NCBI RefSeq assembly: GCF_020509005.1
Contig: NC_063017.1
Span: 1,612,001-1,676,000 of the forward strand
From: Fulvia fulva
Taxonomy: Eukaryota > Ascomycota > Dothideomycetes > Mycosphaerellales > Mycosphaerellaceae
DNA length: 64,000 nucleotides
Reading direction: 5' to 3'
This document shows positions 21,140 through 32,400 of this stretch, piece after piece (position 1 is the stretch's first letter; every line of letters begins with the position of its first letter). The notes under the pieces were generated by a model. It saw only the letters and a program-made list of their open reading frames with translations. It was not told the DNA's origin and did no database searches. Both the position numbers and the translations under genes were made by a program.

Positions 21140-22307
21140 CTAACTTTAATAAGCGGACGATTTAGTAATAGTAGGAGGTATTAGAAAATAAGGTAAATAA
21201 AGAGGTATAAGTAGGACCGAGTAATAGTAATAATACCTTATAAACTATATCTACCTTCCTATTTAGGAAGGAGGTAACTACTAGTTTACTAATAGTAAGC
21301 CTAATATTTAGTTAGTTATTAGTAAGTAAGGCTCGAAATTTACCGATAACTATACTAGTACGCTTACTACTCCGTAGAAGCGGTAGAGCTACTTAGGTCC
21401 GTTTCTAGCTTCTCTATTAACTAAGTAGAGTATATTAAGGCGCGATATGCCCTAAAACACTTCTCCTCTAAGGTCTATATCTATAGTCTAGTGTTAGTAC
21501 ATCCTATTTGTCTCGGTGCCCTTAGTTCCGGCGAAATAGTATACCGTAAGCCGTAGGAAGGAGATAAACCGCGTACTCTACGTCGGGCTAGAGGCGACTT
21601 ATAAGAGGAAAAGTACCGGATCTTACCGGATAAGCTACTAGCTTAGGGAGAACTACATATTATAGGCTATACCCCTATTATAGACCCTATTATACTCCTA
21701 TAAGTACTATCGGTATATATTAAACTCTCGCTTAATTATAGTCTAAACTAAGGGAGTATTCGCGGCAATGTTTACATTTCTATACTATATAAGTATATTA
21801 AAGTAGTGAACTCCGCTACGTATAAGGTTGTCTACCTTAAAGTCCTTAATATCGAACTAGTTAAGTACTATAAGAACATTCTCTATAGTAATAATACCGC
21901 GTATATTTCCTAGCTTTACTCGTACTCGTAGACTACCTAGCGTACTAGTCGAATGTCCGGGGCGGCGATCACTTCTAAACTAGGTAGTACCATTAATAGT
22001 TAAGGAGTAGTATAATATAGTAGAGGTAGCTGTCCTTATAGTATTATTATATAATGTCGGGAAGAGGGAATAAAAGCAGAAAAGTAGTTCTTTTAACCTA
22101 CTTAATATAAGCCCGTATAGTCCCTACTATAGCTTAAGGAAGGAAGCTATCCCTAAAAGGTAAGAGCGTTAGTAAAGCGTAGCTAGAAAGCGCCGATAAT
22201 AAGGTAAGTAACCCCCGTTCTTACTACCTAATAGGGTTAAGTAATATAGTTAGCCGTGTTCGGTAAAGCTTCGTAACCTTTCTAGTAAAGCTAGTAGAGT
22301 TACGTAT
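21140..22307. other. RIP-mutated DNA, unidentified
   Basis: Probably the hAT 3' end and other relic sequence up to the copia LTR. Stretches keep open frames but I recognise no family. Confidence 0.4.
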
Positions 22308-22542
22308 TATTATATAGGTACGGGTAGATAGTAGCGGAGTGGAGTAAGAGATCAATCTTTAACTAACTAATAGCACGAGTATACAGTAGTATATTAGGAA
22401 CTAATATATTGATTATGTTAGATGTCTATCTAAGCTAAAGGGGAGAGAAGGTATCTCCCTATAAGGTGAGTTATCGTAGATACCTTAGGCTACTAGATCA
22501 CTTCCTAATTGTTAACTCCCTTTAAGATACTACATCTTAACA
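22308..22542 (-). repeat. Copia 3' LTR
   Basis: 235 bp, starts TATTATATAGG (TGTTATATAGG in the partner) and ends TTAACA. Highly similar to 33836-34070; differences are mostly TG/TA and CA/TA. Confidence 0.88.
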
Positions 22543-23324
22543 CTCCTACTTATCTCGTATAGGAGGTTATAGTCTACTCACTTCCTATCAATAGTACTTG
22601 GACCTTTTTTTATGACAGGTTTAGCTAGCTTATAAACCTCTAGAAGTATAGACTAGTCTTTGGTTTTATAAACCCGTCTATAACTATCTAAGAGGTTAGG
22701 GTGTACTTAATAGTAATAAGCCTCCTCTACTAAAGTTTCCTAACAGCGTTATAGGCAATGTCAATGTGCTTCGACTTGTTATAAATATATACATCTTTTA
22801 CTAGGGTGAGGCAGCTTGATTATCACCTCTTAATTAGACTGGTCTCAAATTTAATATAGTCTCCTAGTTTCTAGTGATTCTTAGTTAATAGGAACAGTCT
22901 CCTACTAACTCTAGACAATCTATTTCTCTTAGTAGTGAAGCTAGGAATTGGGACTACTTCGTATATATATTTATAGCTATATATTTAGCCTCTATTATAG
23001 ATGTTACTACAGACTTTTGCTTCTTGCTTATTCAAGAAACTAGTGCCCTATAGAGGAAGAAGACATACCTAAGGATTGAGACTCTGTCTACTTTGTCTAT
23101 TATATAATCAGAATCATAGTATCTAATAAGGTGTCCTTTTCTAGACTTTGAGAACTGAAGTCCTAGATTAGGGTATAATCTTAGGTACCTAGTGATCTTC
23201 TTCAAAGCCTTTATGTAGTAGGTGGATAGGTCACTCACAAATGAGCTCATCCTTCCTAGGGCAAAAGCAATGTCTAGCCTTGTAATTGTTACTAGCTACA
23301 TCTAAGTACTATTGATACTCTAGT

Positions 23325-23767
23325 TGTCAGGGCGAGAGCCTGGCCTGTGAGATGCAAGGGTGAAAGCGAGAATGCAGGTGCGAAGTGCAGATGCAAAAGG
23401 GTATGGTATGATTGCTACACAAAACAAAAGACGAAGAAAGCAAGAGAGGCCTGGGGAAGGCCAGATATTTATACGCGACCCTCGCGAGTGCGTGTCCCCG
23501 CATCAACAGGGCTAACCCGTGCGAAGCCGCGCTTAGCAGCTTTGCTCAAAACCTTATTCCAACCTGCCCTACGTTCCGAGTCTTCCACGTGCTTCAAGGT
23601 TTGGTAGAGGGGTGAATCTGGAGGGCTGGGTCCCGTAGTGAATGTTGCGGGGCATGTGATTCTTGGCGTTCACACACCAAGCTGGACTGTCACTTCTTGA
23701 CGACTTCTGAGCGCTCTGAGGCTCTTCTGTCCCCACCTTCTGTACACTCTGTGGGGAGACCATGACA
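23325..23767 (-). repeat. Chromovirus copy 1, 3' LTR (443-bp form)
   Basis: Begins TGTCAGGGCGAG, ends GAGACCATGACA. Lacks a 77-bp segment found in copy 2 and in the RIP relic. The Pol frame runs about 66 codons into it. Confidence 0.93.
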
Positions 23768-26700
23768 GTAGCCCCCCCGAACAAAGCTGAGTTCCTACGA
23801 AGCCGTAGTAGTTCCACATATCGAGGATGTTCAGCTTCAGTACCAGGCCTAGGCCTGATGTCATGGTCGATACACCATTGGTAAGCCCCGTCGAAAAGCT
23901 CAGATTCGAAGAGCCTGCCGATGTTGACTTCTGGGCCGTCTGCGCGGGCGTGGTATTCTTCGATTGCTTGACGATTGAAGATGATATGTTGGATAGGTTC
24001 CCATGAGGTATCCCACTCAGGGCAACCTTGCCATTCGACTTCATACTTGATCGGCGGTAGTCCTTCAACGTCGTTGGGCTCTACGCGGATTCCCCGGATC
24101 TTGCGGACGGCATAGTCGTCAGAAGGTAGGTTAACAGGCTCGTCGACTTCTACTTCATCGGGAGGACCTGGCATGTCTTGGTTTTGGTTCGGGAATGGGT
24201 CCTCAGCCGACGGCCGAAGGCGTACGGGATGGAAGACGTCGTGGATCTTTATGTTCGCAGGAAGAGCTAGACGGTAGGCGTGTGAACTGATACGCTCGGT
24301 GATCTCAAAAGGACCTAGGTTCTTCCAGTTCAGCTTCTTGGAGGGGCGGTCTGTCTTGATGTTCTTGGAGTTGAGGTAGACCATATCGCCTACTTGGTAG
24401 TCGGGAGCTGGCTGGCGACGACGATTGGCTTGATCCTCGTAGATTGCTTGTGCGTACACCATCTCGTCGTGAACTTCTTCATGGATCTGTGAGAGCATAG
24501 TAGCGAACTCGTCTGCTGCTTGCTCGTTTGCGTCTTCGGTAGGCGGGAGAGGTTCTTCTGGTTCCATGCCTGTACGAGGGTGGTAACCTCTCGTAGTATA
24601 GAAGGGAGAGTAGCCAGTAGTCTCCGAGTCCCAGTTACGAGTAGCGAACTCTACCGCAGGGATATGCTGAGGCCAATCCTTCTGGTGGTAGTCGACGAAG
24701 CAACGAAGGACCTGCTCGAGGATAGCGTTCGTAATTTCGGTCTGGCCGTCGGTCTGTGGCTGAAAACTGGTCGAGAGGTTATGCTTGATGCCTAGGATAG
24801 CACACAGACGCTTCCAGAAGTGCGAGATGAACTGGGTGCCTCTGTCAGAGGTGATGCTATCCGGGAGGCCTTGAAAGCGCCAGACGAATTCGTAGAACAA
24901 GCGAGCAGTCTCCTTTGCGGTCATGCTCCAGCACGGGATCATGTACCGGTCCTTGGAGTGACGGTCCACGATCACTAGAAGGGCCTTTGCTTTCACGCCG
25001 CTGAAGGTCTTGCCGTGAGGAAGATCGGTGATAAAGTCCATAGTGATGTGCTTCCACGGACGATCAGGAGCCGGGAGAGGGTGCAAGAGACCGTGGGGAC
25101 GGTGGCGGTTAGCTTTGGCTCTTCGGCAAGTAGCGCAGTTCAGCACGTAGCGGCGGACGTCCTTCCAGGAATGCGGCCACCAGTAATACCTAGCGAGGAG
25201 CTTGTGGGTCTTGGCTACGCCTGGGTGACCCCCAGAGGCGGAGTCGTGGATGATTTGAAGAATCTCAGCTCGGATATTAGAGCCTTCGGGCTGCGGTACG
25301 TAAAGCTTCTTACGGAAGTAGACGACACCTTCCTGGAGCTCGCACTCGGACAGCGAGAAGCCCGGGAATGTCCTCGCGCCAGATCTAAGGGCCTGAACTA
25401 ACTCTTGGGCGTCTATGTCGGCATCGTACGCTGTTCGTACTCGTGCCATGATGCCTTCGGGCTGCTCCTCATTATCAAACCCCTCAAAGTCTGATTCGGA
25501 TGAGCCGTCGGTCGTTACTGAGCCCTCTTCATCGTCGTTCAAGTCCTCAGCGTCCGAGGCGTATTCTTCAGGCTCGGATTCATCGTCACTCTCGTCAAGG
25601 TAGGCAGGAGCGAGCACGAGAGTAGCAAAGGAAGCGGCGAGCGTAGGCTGGCCATTCGATAGGTACTCTCGAAGCTCGGAAGAGAGGTTGTGCTCTTTGA
25701 TGACTTGTTGCCCTGCGATTTGCCGGCCCCCTCTTCGATCAACTGGAGAGTCACCAGGGCGGCGGGTAAGGGCGTCGGCCATCGAGTTGGCCTTGCCGGG
25801 CGTGTACGAGATCACGAAGTTGAACCGGGAGAGGAACTCGCTCCAGCGGGCCTGGCGACGATTGAGCAGCTTGCTCTTCATAAAGTAGACGAGGTTCTTA
25901 TGGTCGGAGCTTACTTGGACGGGCATAGCAGAGCCTTCGAGCTCGGGGCGCCACTCTTCGAAAGCTTTGACGATGGCGAGAAGCTCCTTGTCGTAGATCT
26001 CGTAGTTACACTCCGTGGCGGTCAACTTCTTGGAGAGGAAGGCGACAGGTAACCAGGGGGATTCAGGCGAGCGGCGTTGTAGCAGGACACCGCCCACCAC
26101 GCCGTCGGATGCGTCGGTCTCTACACGGGTCTCCAGTTCGAAATCGAAGTGCTGTAGAAGCGGGTTCTCAACAAACTTCGCTTTGAGCAAGTCAAAAGCC
26201 TCCTGGCATTCGTCGGTCCAGGCGAACTTCTCACCCTTGCGCGTGAGCTTCGTCAAAGGGCGTACCACGCCCGAAAATGCGTGGATGAAGCGGCGGTAGA
26301 AGTTGGCAAAGCCTAGGAAACCCTGGACCTCTTTGACGTTCGTAGGAGCATCCCATTCGACGATAGCGTCGATCTTCTCTTGGTCCATCTTGATGCCGTC
26401 TGCGGTAATGATCAAACCAAGGAACTTGACTTCGGTCTTCTCAAACTCGCACTTGTCGATATCGAGCTGCAAGCCGGCGTCTGCGAGCTTCTGAAGGACC
26501 TTACAGACGTGCTCGCGGTGCTCCTCCTTGGTCTCGCTGTAGACTAGGATGTCGTCGATGTAGGCAGTGCAGAACTGATCGAGGAACTCCTGAAGGATGT
26601 CGTTAATGAAGTTCTGGAAGGTACTAGGCCCGTTACAAACGCCGAAGGGCATAACGAGCGACTCGAACAGCCCGTAGCGAGTACGGAAGGCTGTGAGATA

Positions 26701-27831
26701 CTCGTGTCCTTCTGCCATTCGTAACTTGTTGAACGCAGCGATGACATCGAGCTTGGTGAAGTACTTGGCCTTAGAGAGGCGCTCGAGCGTCTCCTGAATC
26801 AACGGTATTGGGTAGCGGTTCTTCTTTGTAACAGCGTTCAAGCCTCGGTAGTCTACGCAGAAGCGTAGACCACCGCCGGGCTTCTTGACGAACATGACGG
26901 GACTGCCAGCGCTGGAACGGCTCGCTCGAATGAACCCCTTCTTTAGGTTCTCTTCGAGGTATCTCTTGAGGACGATAAGCTCTTCTCGGGACATGGAATA
27001 TAACGGTCCGAACGGTGTCTCTGCACCTTCTTCTAGCTCAATCTTGTGGTCGTGAGGGCGATGAGGAGGCAGCTCGTCTGCGGCTTTAGCATCGAATACG
27101 TGGAGGATGTGGTGTGCCCAAGGAGGGACCTTCGTAGCAGGGTCGGTAGGTGTACGCTTCTTGTCGAGCTTCTCGAGGGCGATGTCGATATCGCGGAGAG
27201 AGGCGGCGAAGACTTGAGCTTTGGGCTGCTTAGCAGCAGTGGTGAAGGCAGCGGCGTTCACCTGGAAGATCTTGGTATACTCAGGACCGCGCTGAGGCGG
27301 CGGAGAAGGCGGAGGTGCCGGAGGAACTTCTGGAGGGAAGCTGACAGTAAGGGAAGTCCAGTCGATGATAGGTCGGTGTCGTCTGAACCAGGGGAGGCCG
27401 AGGATAAACTTCTGATGCGGTAGGGACGTAAGGAAGCTGGTGATCGACATACGCTTGCCTCCGAGGGTGATTGACGTGTGTACAACATGAGTAATCTTAC
27501 CAGTGGTAGTCTCCGTGCCGTCAAAGAGTTCAAGGGTGCGAGGGTACTTCAGTTCCTGGGGTTCGAGGTTGAGAGAGGTCGCGAGTTTATAGTCCATAAA
27601 AGACTCGCCTAGTGCGCCAGTGTCCATGAGAGTGAGATTGGAAGAAGAGAGTTTCTTTGAGCCGATATTTACATTCGTGACGAACGGTTTGCAAGCGTGG
27701 TCCTTGCCCGTCTCGTCGTACAGGTCTAGCTGTGCTGTATTGATCCTCAACTTCTTTCCTCTCTTCACTTTCGGTAAACGTTGTTCTTGGTCTTCATCGC
27801 GTCGATGAGGAAGACCTAGGCTTTTTCCTGC
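23569..27831 (-). CDS. Pol polyprotein of chromovirus copy 1 (PR-RT-RH-IN-chromodomain), -1 frame to Gag
   Basis: Uninterrupted in the -1 frame after an in-frame TGA at 27834-27832. There is no ATG near its beginning (the first candidate is GTG at 27768), so it is probably made as Gag-Pol. Numbering from that GTG: protease DTG at 49-51, RT about 285-470 with YIDD at 403-406, RNase H about 545-670 with TDAS at 551, integrase with H-H-C-C zinc region (about 841-881) and DDE at about D911, D975, E1011, and a chromodomain at about 1219-1275 (YEVEWQGCPEWDTSWEP). Chromodomains direct integration to methylated-histone chromatin. The last about 66 codons lie in the LTR. All catalytic motifs look intact. 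Confidence 0.93.
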   Translation of the reverse strand, partial: AGKSLGLPHRRDEDQEQRLPKVKRGKKLRINTAQLDLYDETGKDHACKPFVTNVNIGSKKLSSSNLTLMDTGALGESFMDYKLATSLNLEPQELKYPRTLELFDGTETTTGKITHVVHTSITLGGKRMSITSFLTSLPHQKFILGLPWFRRHRPIIDWTSLTVSFPPEVPPAPPPSPPPQRGPEYTKIFQVNAAAFTTAAKQPKAQVFAASLRDIDIALEKLDKKRTPTDPATKVPPWAHHILHVFDAKAADELPPHRPHDHKIELEEGAETPFGPLYSMSREELIVLKRYLEENLKKGFIRASRSSAGSPVMFVKKPGGGLRFCVDYRGLNAVTKKNRYPIPLIQETLERLSKAKYFTKLDVIAAFNKLRMAEGHEYLTAFRTRYGLFESLVMPFGVCNGPSTFQNFINDILQEFLDQFCTAYIDDILVYSETKEEHREHVCKVLQKLADAGLQLDIDKCEFEKTEVKFLGLIITADGIKMDQEKIDAIVEWDAPTNVKEVQGFLGFANFYRRFIHAFSGVVRPLTKLTRKGEKFAWTDECQEAFDLLKAKFVENPLLQHFDFELETRVETDASDGVVGGVLLQRRSPESPWLPVAFLSKKLTATECNYEIYDKELLAIVKAFEEWRPELEGSAMPVQVSSDHKNLVYFMKSKLLNRRQARWSEFLSRFNFVISYTPGKANSMADALTRRPGDSPVDRRGGRQIAGQQVIKEHNLSSELREYLSNGQPTLAASFATLVLAPAYLDESDDESEPEEYASDAEDLNDDEEGSVTTDGSSESDFEGFDNEEQPEGIMARVRTAYDADIDAQELVQALRSGARTFPGFSLSECELQEGVVYFRKKLYVPQPEGSNIRAEILQIIHDSASGGHPGVAKTHKLLARYYWWPHSWKDVRRYVLNCATCRRAKANRHRPHGLLHPLPAPDRPWKHITMDFITDLPHGKTFSGVKAKALLVIVDRHSKDRYMIPCWSMTAKETARLFYEFVWRFQGLPDSITSDRGTQFISHFWKRLCAILGIKHNLSTSFQPQTDGQTEITNAILEQVLRCFVDYHQKDWPQHIPAVEFATRNWDSETTGYSPFYTTRGYHPRTGMEPEEPLPPTEDANEQAADEFATMLSQIHEEVHDEMVYAQAIYEDQANRRRQPAPDYQVGDMVYLNSKNIKTDRPSKKLNWKNLGPFEITERISSHAYRLALPANIKIHDVFHPVRLRPSAEDPFPNQNQDMPGPPDEVEVDEPVNLPSDDYAVRKIRGIRVEPNDVEGLPPIKYEVEWQGCPEWDTSWEPIQHIIFNRQAIEEYHARADGPEVNIGRLFESELFDGAYQWCIDHDIRPRPGTEAEHPRYVELLRLRRNSALFGGATVMVSPQSVQKVGTEEPQSAQKSSRSDSPAWCVNAKNHMPRNIHYGTQPSRFTPLPNLEARGRLGT

Positions 27832-27834
27832 TCA
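27816..27834 (-). promoter_or_regulatory. Candidate -1 ribosomal frameshift site at the gag-pol junction
   Basis: In Gag frame: CAG GAA AAA GCC TAG. The Pol frame opens only after TGA at 27834-27832, so the shift must happen in the 12 nt before the Gag stop, and the A5 run in GGAAAAAG is the only slippery sequence there. It is not a perfect X XXY YYZ heptamer. Copy 2 has the same sequence (62593-62611). Confidence 0.6.
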
Positions 27835-28976
27835 GCGGGAGCAGCAGGAGCAGGCTCGATAGCGCCGACAGCGCCGCGAACCGGGTTGCGGGCGTTACGA
27901 GCAGCGAGCTGCGGACAGTTGGCTGCGATGTGGCCTGGACCGCCGCAGTAGGTGCAGAGTCCGGCCTGGCGACGGCGAAGCTTCTCTTCGGGAGTGAGCT
28001 TACCGTTGACGAGGCCCTGGACTCGAGGGACGGCGGCACCAGCGCTGAGATCCATAGCGTCACCTACAGAGACGGGAGGGAGAGCCGTAGGAGCGGCGGC
28101 GCCTAGTGGAGCAGCGAAGTGGCTTCCGGGACCACGAGGCTGACGACCTTGAGAACGGGAAGCGAGGAGAGAGGCGGTGTGTTTCATGTTGGAGTCGAGG
28201 CGCTGGCAGGTCTCGACGAGCTCACGGAAGCTCATAGCACCGACGTCCTTGTCCTCGAGGGCTCGAAGAAGCTCTGCTGACAAACCACGGCGGAGAGTGC
28301 TCTTCTTGGTCTCTTCGTTGTAGCCGGTGAACCCGATGTCGCGGTTGAAGGCCGCGAGGTACTCGGCGAAGCTCTTGTTCTTCTGGAGGAGGTTGTGGAT
28401 GGCGTTCTGGGCGGTGGCTCTACGGTCTGGATCACCAAAGGCAGCACGGAGGTCCTGCATCAAGGTGAGGACGTCCGGGCAGCCGATAGTCTGCGTGGCG
28501 TTGTCGATGTAGTGTTGTACCTGAGCCGCGGCGTCTCCCCGAAGGAGGGAGAAGACGTACGTGACTTTGTCCTTCTCTTGCGGAAAGTGGTCGGCATTAG
28601 CCAACAGCTTGATGGTGAGCTGTGTCTCAAATGCCTCAAACTTGCTCTTGTTGCCGTCGAACTCGTCTGGGTCGTTGACCTTCTTGGAGAAGTGCTGGCG
28701 GCGGTTGTCGTCGGCGTGCGGGGCGAGGTTCTGGAAGGTGTTCACAATACCTTGAAGGTATGTTGCTTGGTTGTTTGCTTGCTCGACCTGCTGGGCGGTC
28801 TCGCGGAAAGAGGAGACGGTGCGGTTGATGAGAGCGTAGGCGGTGTCGGGGTTGGCGTTTGCCCAGGCACCGAAGGCAGCGGCGTTCGAGAAGGGGATGT
28901 CAGTCCACTCACTGAAGTGGAATGGAGTGTCTTGGTTGTCGAGGTTGACACCTCTATCGGTGGCGTGGTCACCCAT
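27816..28976 (-). CDS. Gag of chromovirus copy 1
   Basis: 386 residues from the ATG at 28976 (MGDHATDRG). The frame stays open upstream into the LTR, but the first ATG outside the LTR and primer region is taken as the start. It has a capsid-like region (residues about 110-290: FDGNKSKFEAFETQL, DAAAQVQHYI, NKSFAEYLAAF) and one C-terminal CCHC zinc knuckle CTYCGGPGHIAANC. Gag assembles the virus-like particle and packages the RNA. The stop TAG at 27818-27816 is directly preceded by GGAAAAAGCC. Pol is in the -1 frame. Confidence 0.93.
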   Translation of the reverse strand: MGDHATDRGVNLDNQDTPFHFSEWTDIPFSNAAAFGAWANANPDTAYALINRTVSSFRETAQQVEQANNQATYLQGIVNTFQNLAPHADDNRRQHFSKKVNDPDEFDGNKSKFEAFETQLTIKLLANADHFPQEKDKVTYVFSLLRGDAAAQVQHYIDNATQTIGCPDVLTLMQDLRAAFGDPDRRATAQNAIHNLLQKNKSFAEYLAAFNRDIGFTGYNEETKKSTLRRGLSAELLRALEDKDVGAMSFRELVETCQRLDSNMKHTASLLASRSQGRQPRGPGSHFAAPLGAAAPTALPPVSVGDAMDLSAGAAVPRVQGLVNGKLTPEEKLRRRQAGLCTYCGGPGHIAANCPQLAARNARNPVRGAVGAIEPAPAAPAEQEKA

Positions 28977-29018
28977 GAGGATGACTCGAGTGGTTGACGG
29001 TTTGTTGGTCTTTTGTGA

Positions 29019-29461
29019 TGTCAGGGCGAGAGCCTGGCCTGTGAGATGCAAGGGTGAAAGCGAGAATGCAGGTGCGAAGTGCAGATGCAAAAGGGTATGG
29101 TATGATTGCTACACAAAACAAAAGACGAAGAAAGCAAGAGAGGCCTGGGGAAGGCCAGATATTTATACGCGACCCTCGCGAGTGCGTGTCCCCGCATCAA
29201 CAGGGCTAACCCGTGCGAAGCCGCGCTCAGCAGCTTTGCTCAAAACCTTATTCCAACCTGCCCTACGTTCCGAGTCTTCCACGTGCTTCAAGGTTTGGTA
29301 GAGGGGTGAATCTGGAGGGCTGGGTCCCGTAGTGAATGTTGCGGGGCATGTGATTCTTGGCGTTCACACACCAAGCTGGACTGTCACTTCTTGACGACTT
29401 CTGAGCGCTCTGAGGCTCTTCTGTCCCCACCTTCTGTACACTCTGTGGGGAGACCATGACA
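29019..29461 (-). repeat. Chromovirus copy 1, 5' LTR (443-bp form)
   Basis: Near-identical to 23325-23767, same 77-bp deletion. Transcription would start here toward lower coordinates. Confidence 0.93.
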
Positions 29462-32400
29462 CTAGTACTCTGCCTTATCACACCTCTTATCTATATAGCT
29501 TAAAGGTTTGAGGGCCTCATAGCTGTCTATAGGTGAGTGTGTAGGTGCTGCCTTCTTATAGTTCATTCCTATCTTAGCTAGGCTGTCCCTAATAAAGTGT
29601 CCTTAGTCAAGTTTTAGGATTCCTCTCTTCCTGTCCCTTGTGACTCTCATGCTAAGGATCTTTTTAGGTTCACCTAGATCTTTGATCTTGAAGATCTTGC
29701 CAAGTTCTCTTTTGAACTAGAGAACATCTGTTAACTTTAGTATAGTAATTAGAATGTTATCTATATATATAAGGATTATGATCTCCCTCTTCTTATAGAT
29801 AAGTAGGCATAGATCCACTTCTGACTATGTGAATCTAATCTCCCTAAGCTTTGATATATAGAGTTGATTCTAATCTCGAGCTACTTACTTAAGTCTATAT
29901 AAGCTTTTAAGGATTTTGAACACTATGTTTGGTAGAAGCTTAACTCCTAGTAGTAGTAACATAAAGATGTCTTTATAGAGGGTGCTTTCTATAAATGTAT
30001 TGTCCACATCCACTTAGTGAAGATGAAGATCCTTCTTATACACAATAGCTATAAACACCCTAAGGGTGTCCTGTCTTACTATAGGTACAAATGTCTCTAT
30101 AAAGTCAACACTAAACTTCTATAAGAAGCCCCTTATAACTAGTCTAGCCTTGAACTTTTCAATAGCTCTACTAATGCTTCTCTTAATATCAAAGACCTAT
30201 CTTGATATAACTAGATTTGCTCCTTTTAGTAGAACAGAATTTTCCTAGGTATTGTTACTCTATAGAGCATCTAGTTCCTTTTGGATTACTTCCTTCTAAA
30301 GATGTCCCTATTTCTTATCATTTATAGCATCCTTATAGGATTTTGGAATTAGGACCTCTTGCTTATATATAATAGCTTCTATAGTTACTATAAAGGCCAT
30401 TTCCTCAACTTCTTCTAGGAATGCCATCCTATAGTATTGAACTGTCTACTGATTGTATAGCTATAAAGAAAGCTTAGTAAAAAGCAGTAAGGTTCTCTAA
30501 GAGGTCTATTACTCCTCCTACTTTAGTAGTTAGTTCGGGCTTAGGGACTATAGATTTTAGGGCTTTCTGTTTTATATTATAGCCCTTAATATTATAGTTA
30601 GCCTTTCTCTTTCTAAGGGATGATTTAGGGACCGTTACTTATGATCTAGTAACGTGTATTTCCTAGGGATCTAGGGAGCTTCTCTTAATTGGCTAATCGA
30701 TTTTCTGAAATTCCCCTACGTTCTCCGGAGGTTAGGGAAGTTATATAAACAGCTTTCTCGGCTAAGCGACTTTAGGGCTCTTAATTAGCTAATCTATTTC
30801 GGGGGTGCTCTAATAGAAGCCTGAATAGTAGGTAGATTGTCCTAAGGATACGTTCTTCCTCGGCCTTCCTAAGGGCTTCCTAGCTAGTACACTACTTAGT
30901 AGATTCAATGTTAGAACATTAAGACCTATATGACCTCTAGGCTAGTCCTTAAAGAAGTCTGCATATGTGTGTTGTTTAACAGCTCTTATGTCTAGTTCCT
31001 AAAAGAGCTAGGCTTTAGCTATGTTTTTAATATACCTAATAAACACTACTTCTTTACCCCTATTTATTAGCTTGTCACTTCTTACCTATTAAGGTTAGGA
31101 TCTTATATCTATATAGACAACAGCTTTATATCCCCAAACTTTCAAATAGTTAATAGTCGGTTTGATACTATCAAAAGCCTTATCTAGTAAAACCTTGAAC
31201 CTATCGTAATCTAGGCCATTTAGTAGTTTATTCCTTATATAAGTTTGGGCCTCTAGTGCTTTAGGCCAAAATTCAACCGGCATTTTAGCCTCTTTAAGCA
31301 TTGCCCTTATAGAGTCCTCTAAGGTTTGTATTGACCTCTTAACTAGTCTATTCTATAGAGAGTTATATGCCTTAGTCGGCTCGAGCCTAATCCCTAAATC
31401 CTTCTCCCACTACTTTACTAATGTAATAAGTTCTTTTATATTGTTAAGTCTTACTGCTTTTAGCTACGCTAATAATTTCCTCTTTGCTTTGATCTTCTAG
31501 TTCTAGAGAGTAACTAGAGCATCTTCTCTTTTCCTAAGAGGAAAGGTCCACTTCTTCCTAGAGAAGTTGTTAACAATCTCAAGCCAGTATTTGAATCCTA
31601 GTCTTAAGATTAGTAGTGGGCCACATATATTAATAGATATAAGGGCAAGTCTTTTAGGTCTTCTCTCTATAACTTTGCCTTTATACTTCTTCATCTTTGC
31701 TATTAAACATACTCTATACTAGTGAAAGCTATCCTTAGGGATAGGAATGGGTTCTTTTAAGTCTATTACCTTATAAAGATTCTGGAGCAAATTCTTCCTT
31801 AAGTATACAAATCTTCTATACTAAAAGCTCCTACTACTTTAGGTCGGTCTCTAATTAAGTAGTCACAAAGGCACTCTCTATTAGTAGTGTATATAATAAG
31901 TAATGTGCCCGTTCTTATAGGAGAGGAGAAATCTTATTAATAAATAGAACCCCCCTAAGGAGCTTTGTCTAGACAATAGTCTTACTAGAGGGGGAAATAA
32001 GAGAAAATAATAGAGGTTGAACACTAAACTGCTTACTAAACTAGTTCTATAAAACTAGGTTTACTCTAAGCTTAGGTATAAGTAGGATATCTTCTAAAAC
32101 AACTTTTCTACTAGCTCTCCTACTCATCTCTACATTCCTAATATTAGTGGCTAATAAAAACCCACCTCCTACTTTGATCTATTTCTTCCTTATTAAGGGA
32201 GTAATAGATCTAAAGAGGCAGCTTTAGTCAGTTATATAGGATGAAGTACAGGAGTTAAGTAACTACTCTAACGAGGGGAACTTGCCTTAGACTTCTATAG
32301 TTAAGTAAGCCACTTCATTATACTCATTATTATCAGACATTGTCTCTAGGGATGAGCTGCATGAGTCACGTGACTCTTAGGCGGAAAAACCTTTTCTAGT

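Larger units (their letters stand above)
23325..29461 (-). mobile_element. Chromovirus (Ty3/Gypsy) copy 1, apparently intact
   Basis: 6137 bp with 443-bp LTRs (TGTCA..TGACA) at 23325-23767 and 29019-29461 and the duplication ctagt at 23320-23324 and 29462-29466, lying in the RIP-mutated copia relic. I see one LTR difference (T at 23534, C at 29228, in a CpA context). Gag and Pol are uninterrupted. It is rich in CpA/TpG, so it arrived after the RIP that hit its surroundings. A polypurine tract (GGGGGGGCTAC on the minus strand) abuts the 3' LTR. Confidence 0.95.

Noticed and set aside
23347..23607. Plus-strand frames in the LTRs (also at 28843, 58047)
   Set aside because: They are repeated only because the LTR is repeated; opposite strand to the element and no protein similarity.
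26015..26299. Many plus-strand frames across gag-pol of copies 1 and 2
   Set aside because: They are antisense shadows of strong Gag/Pol domains and have no domain of their own.
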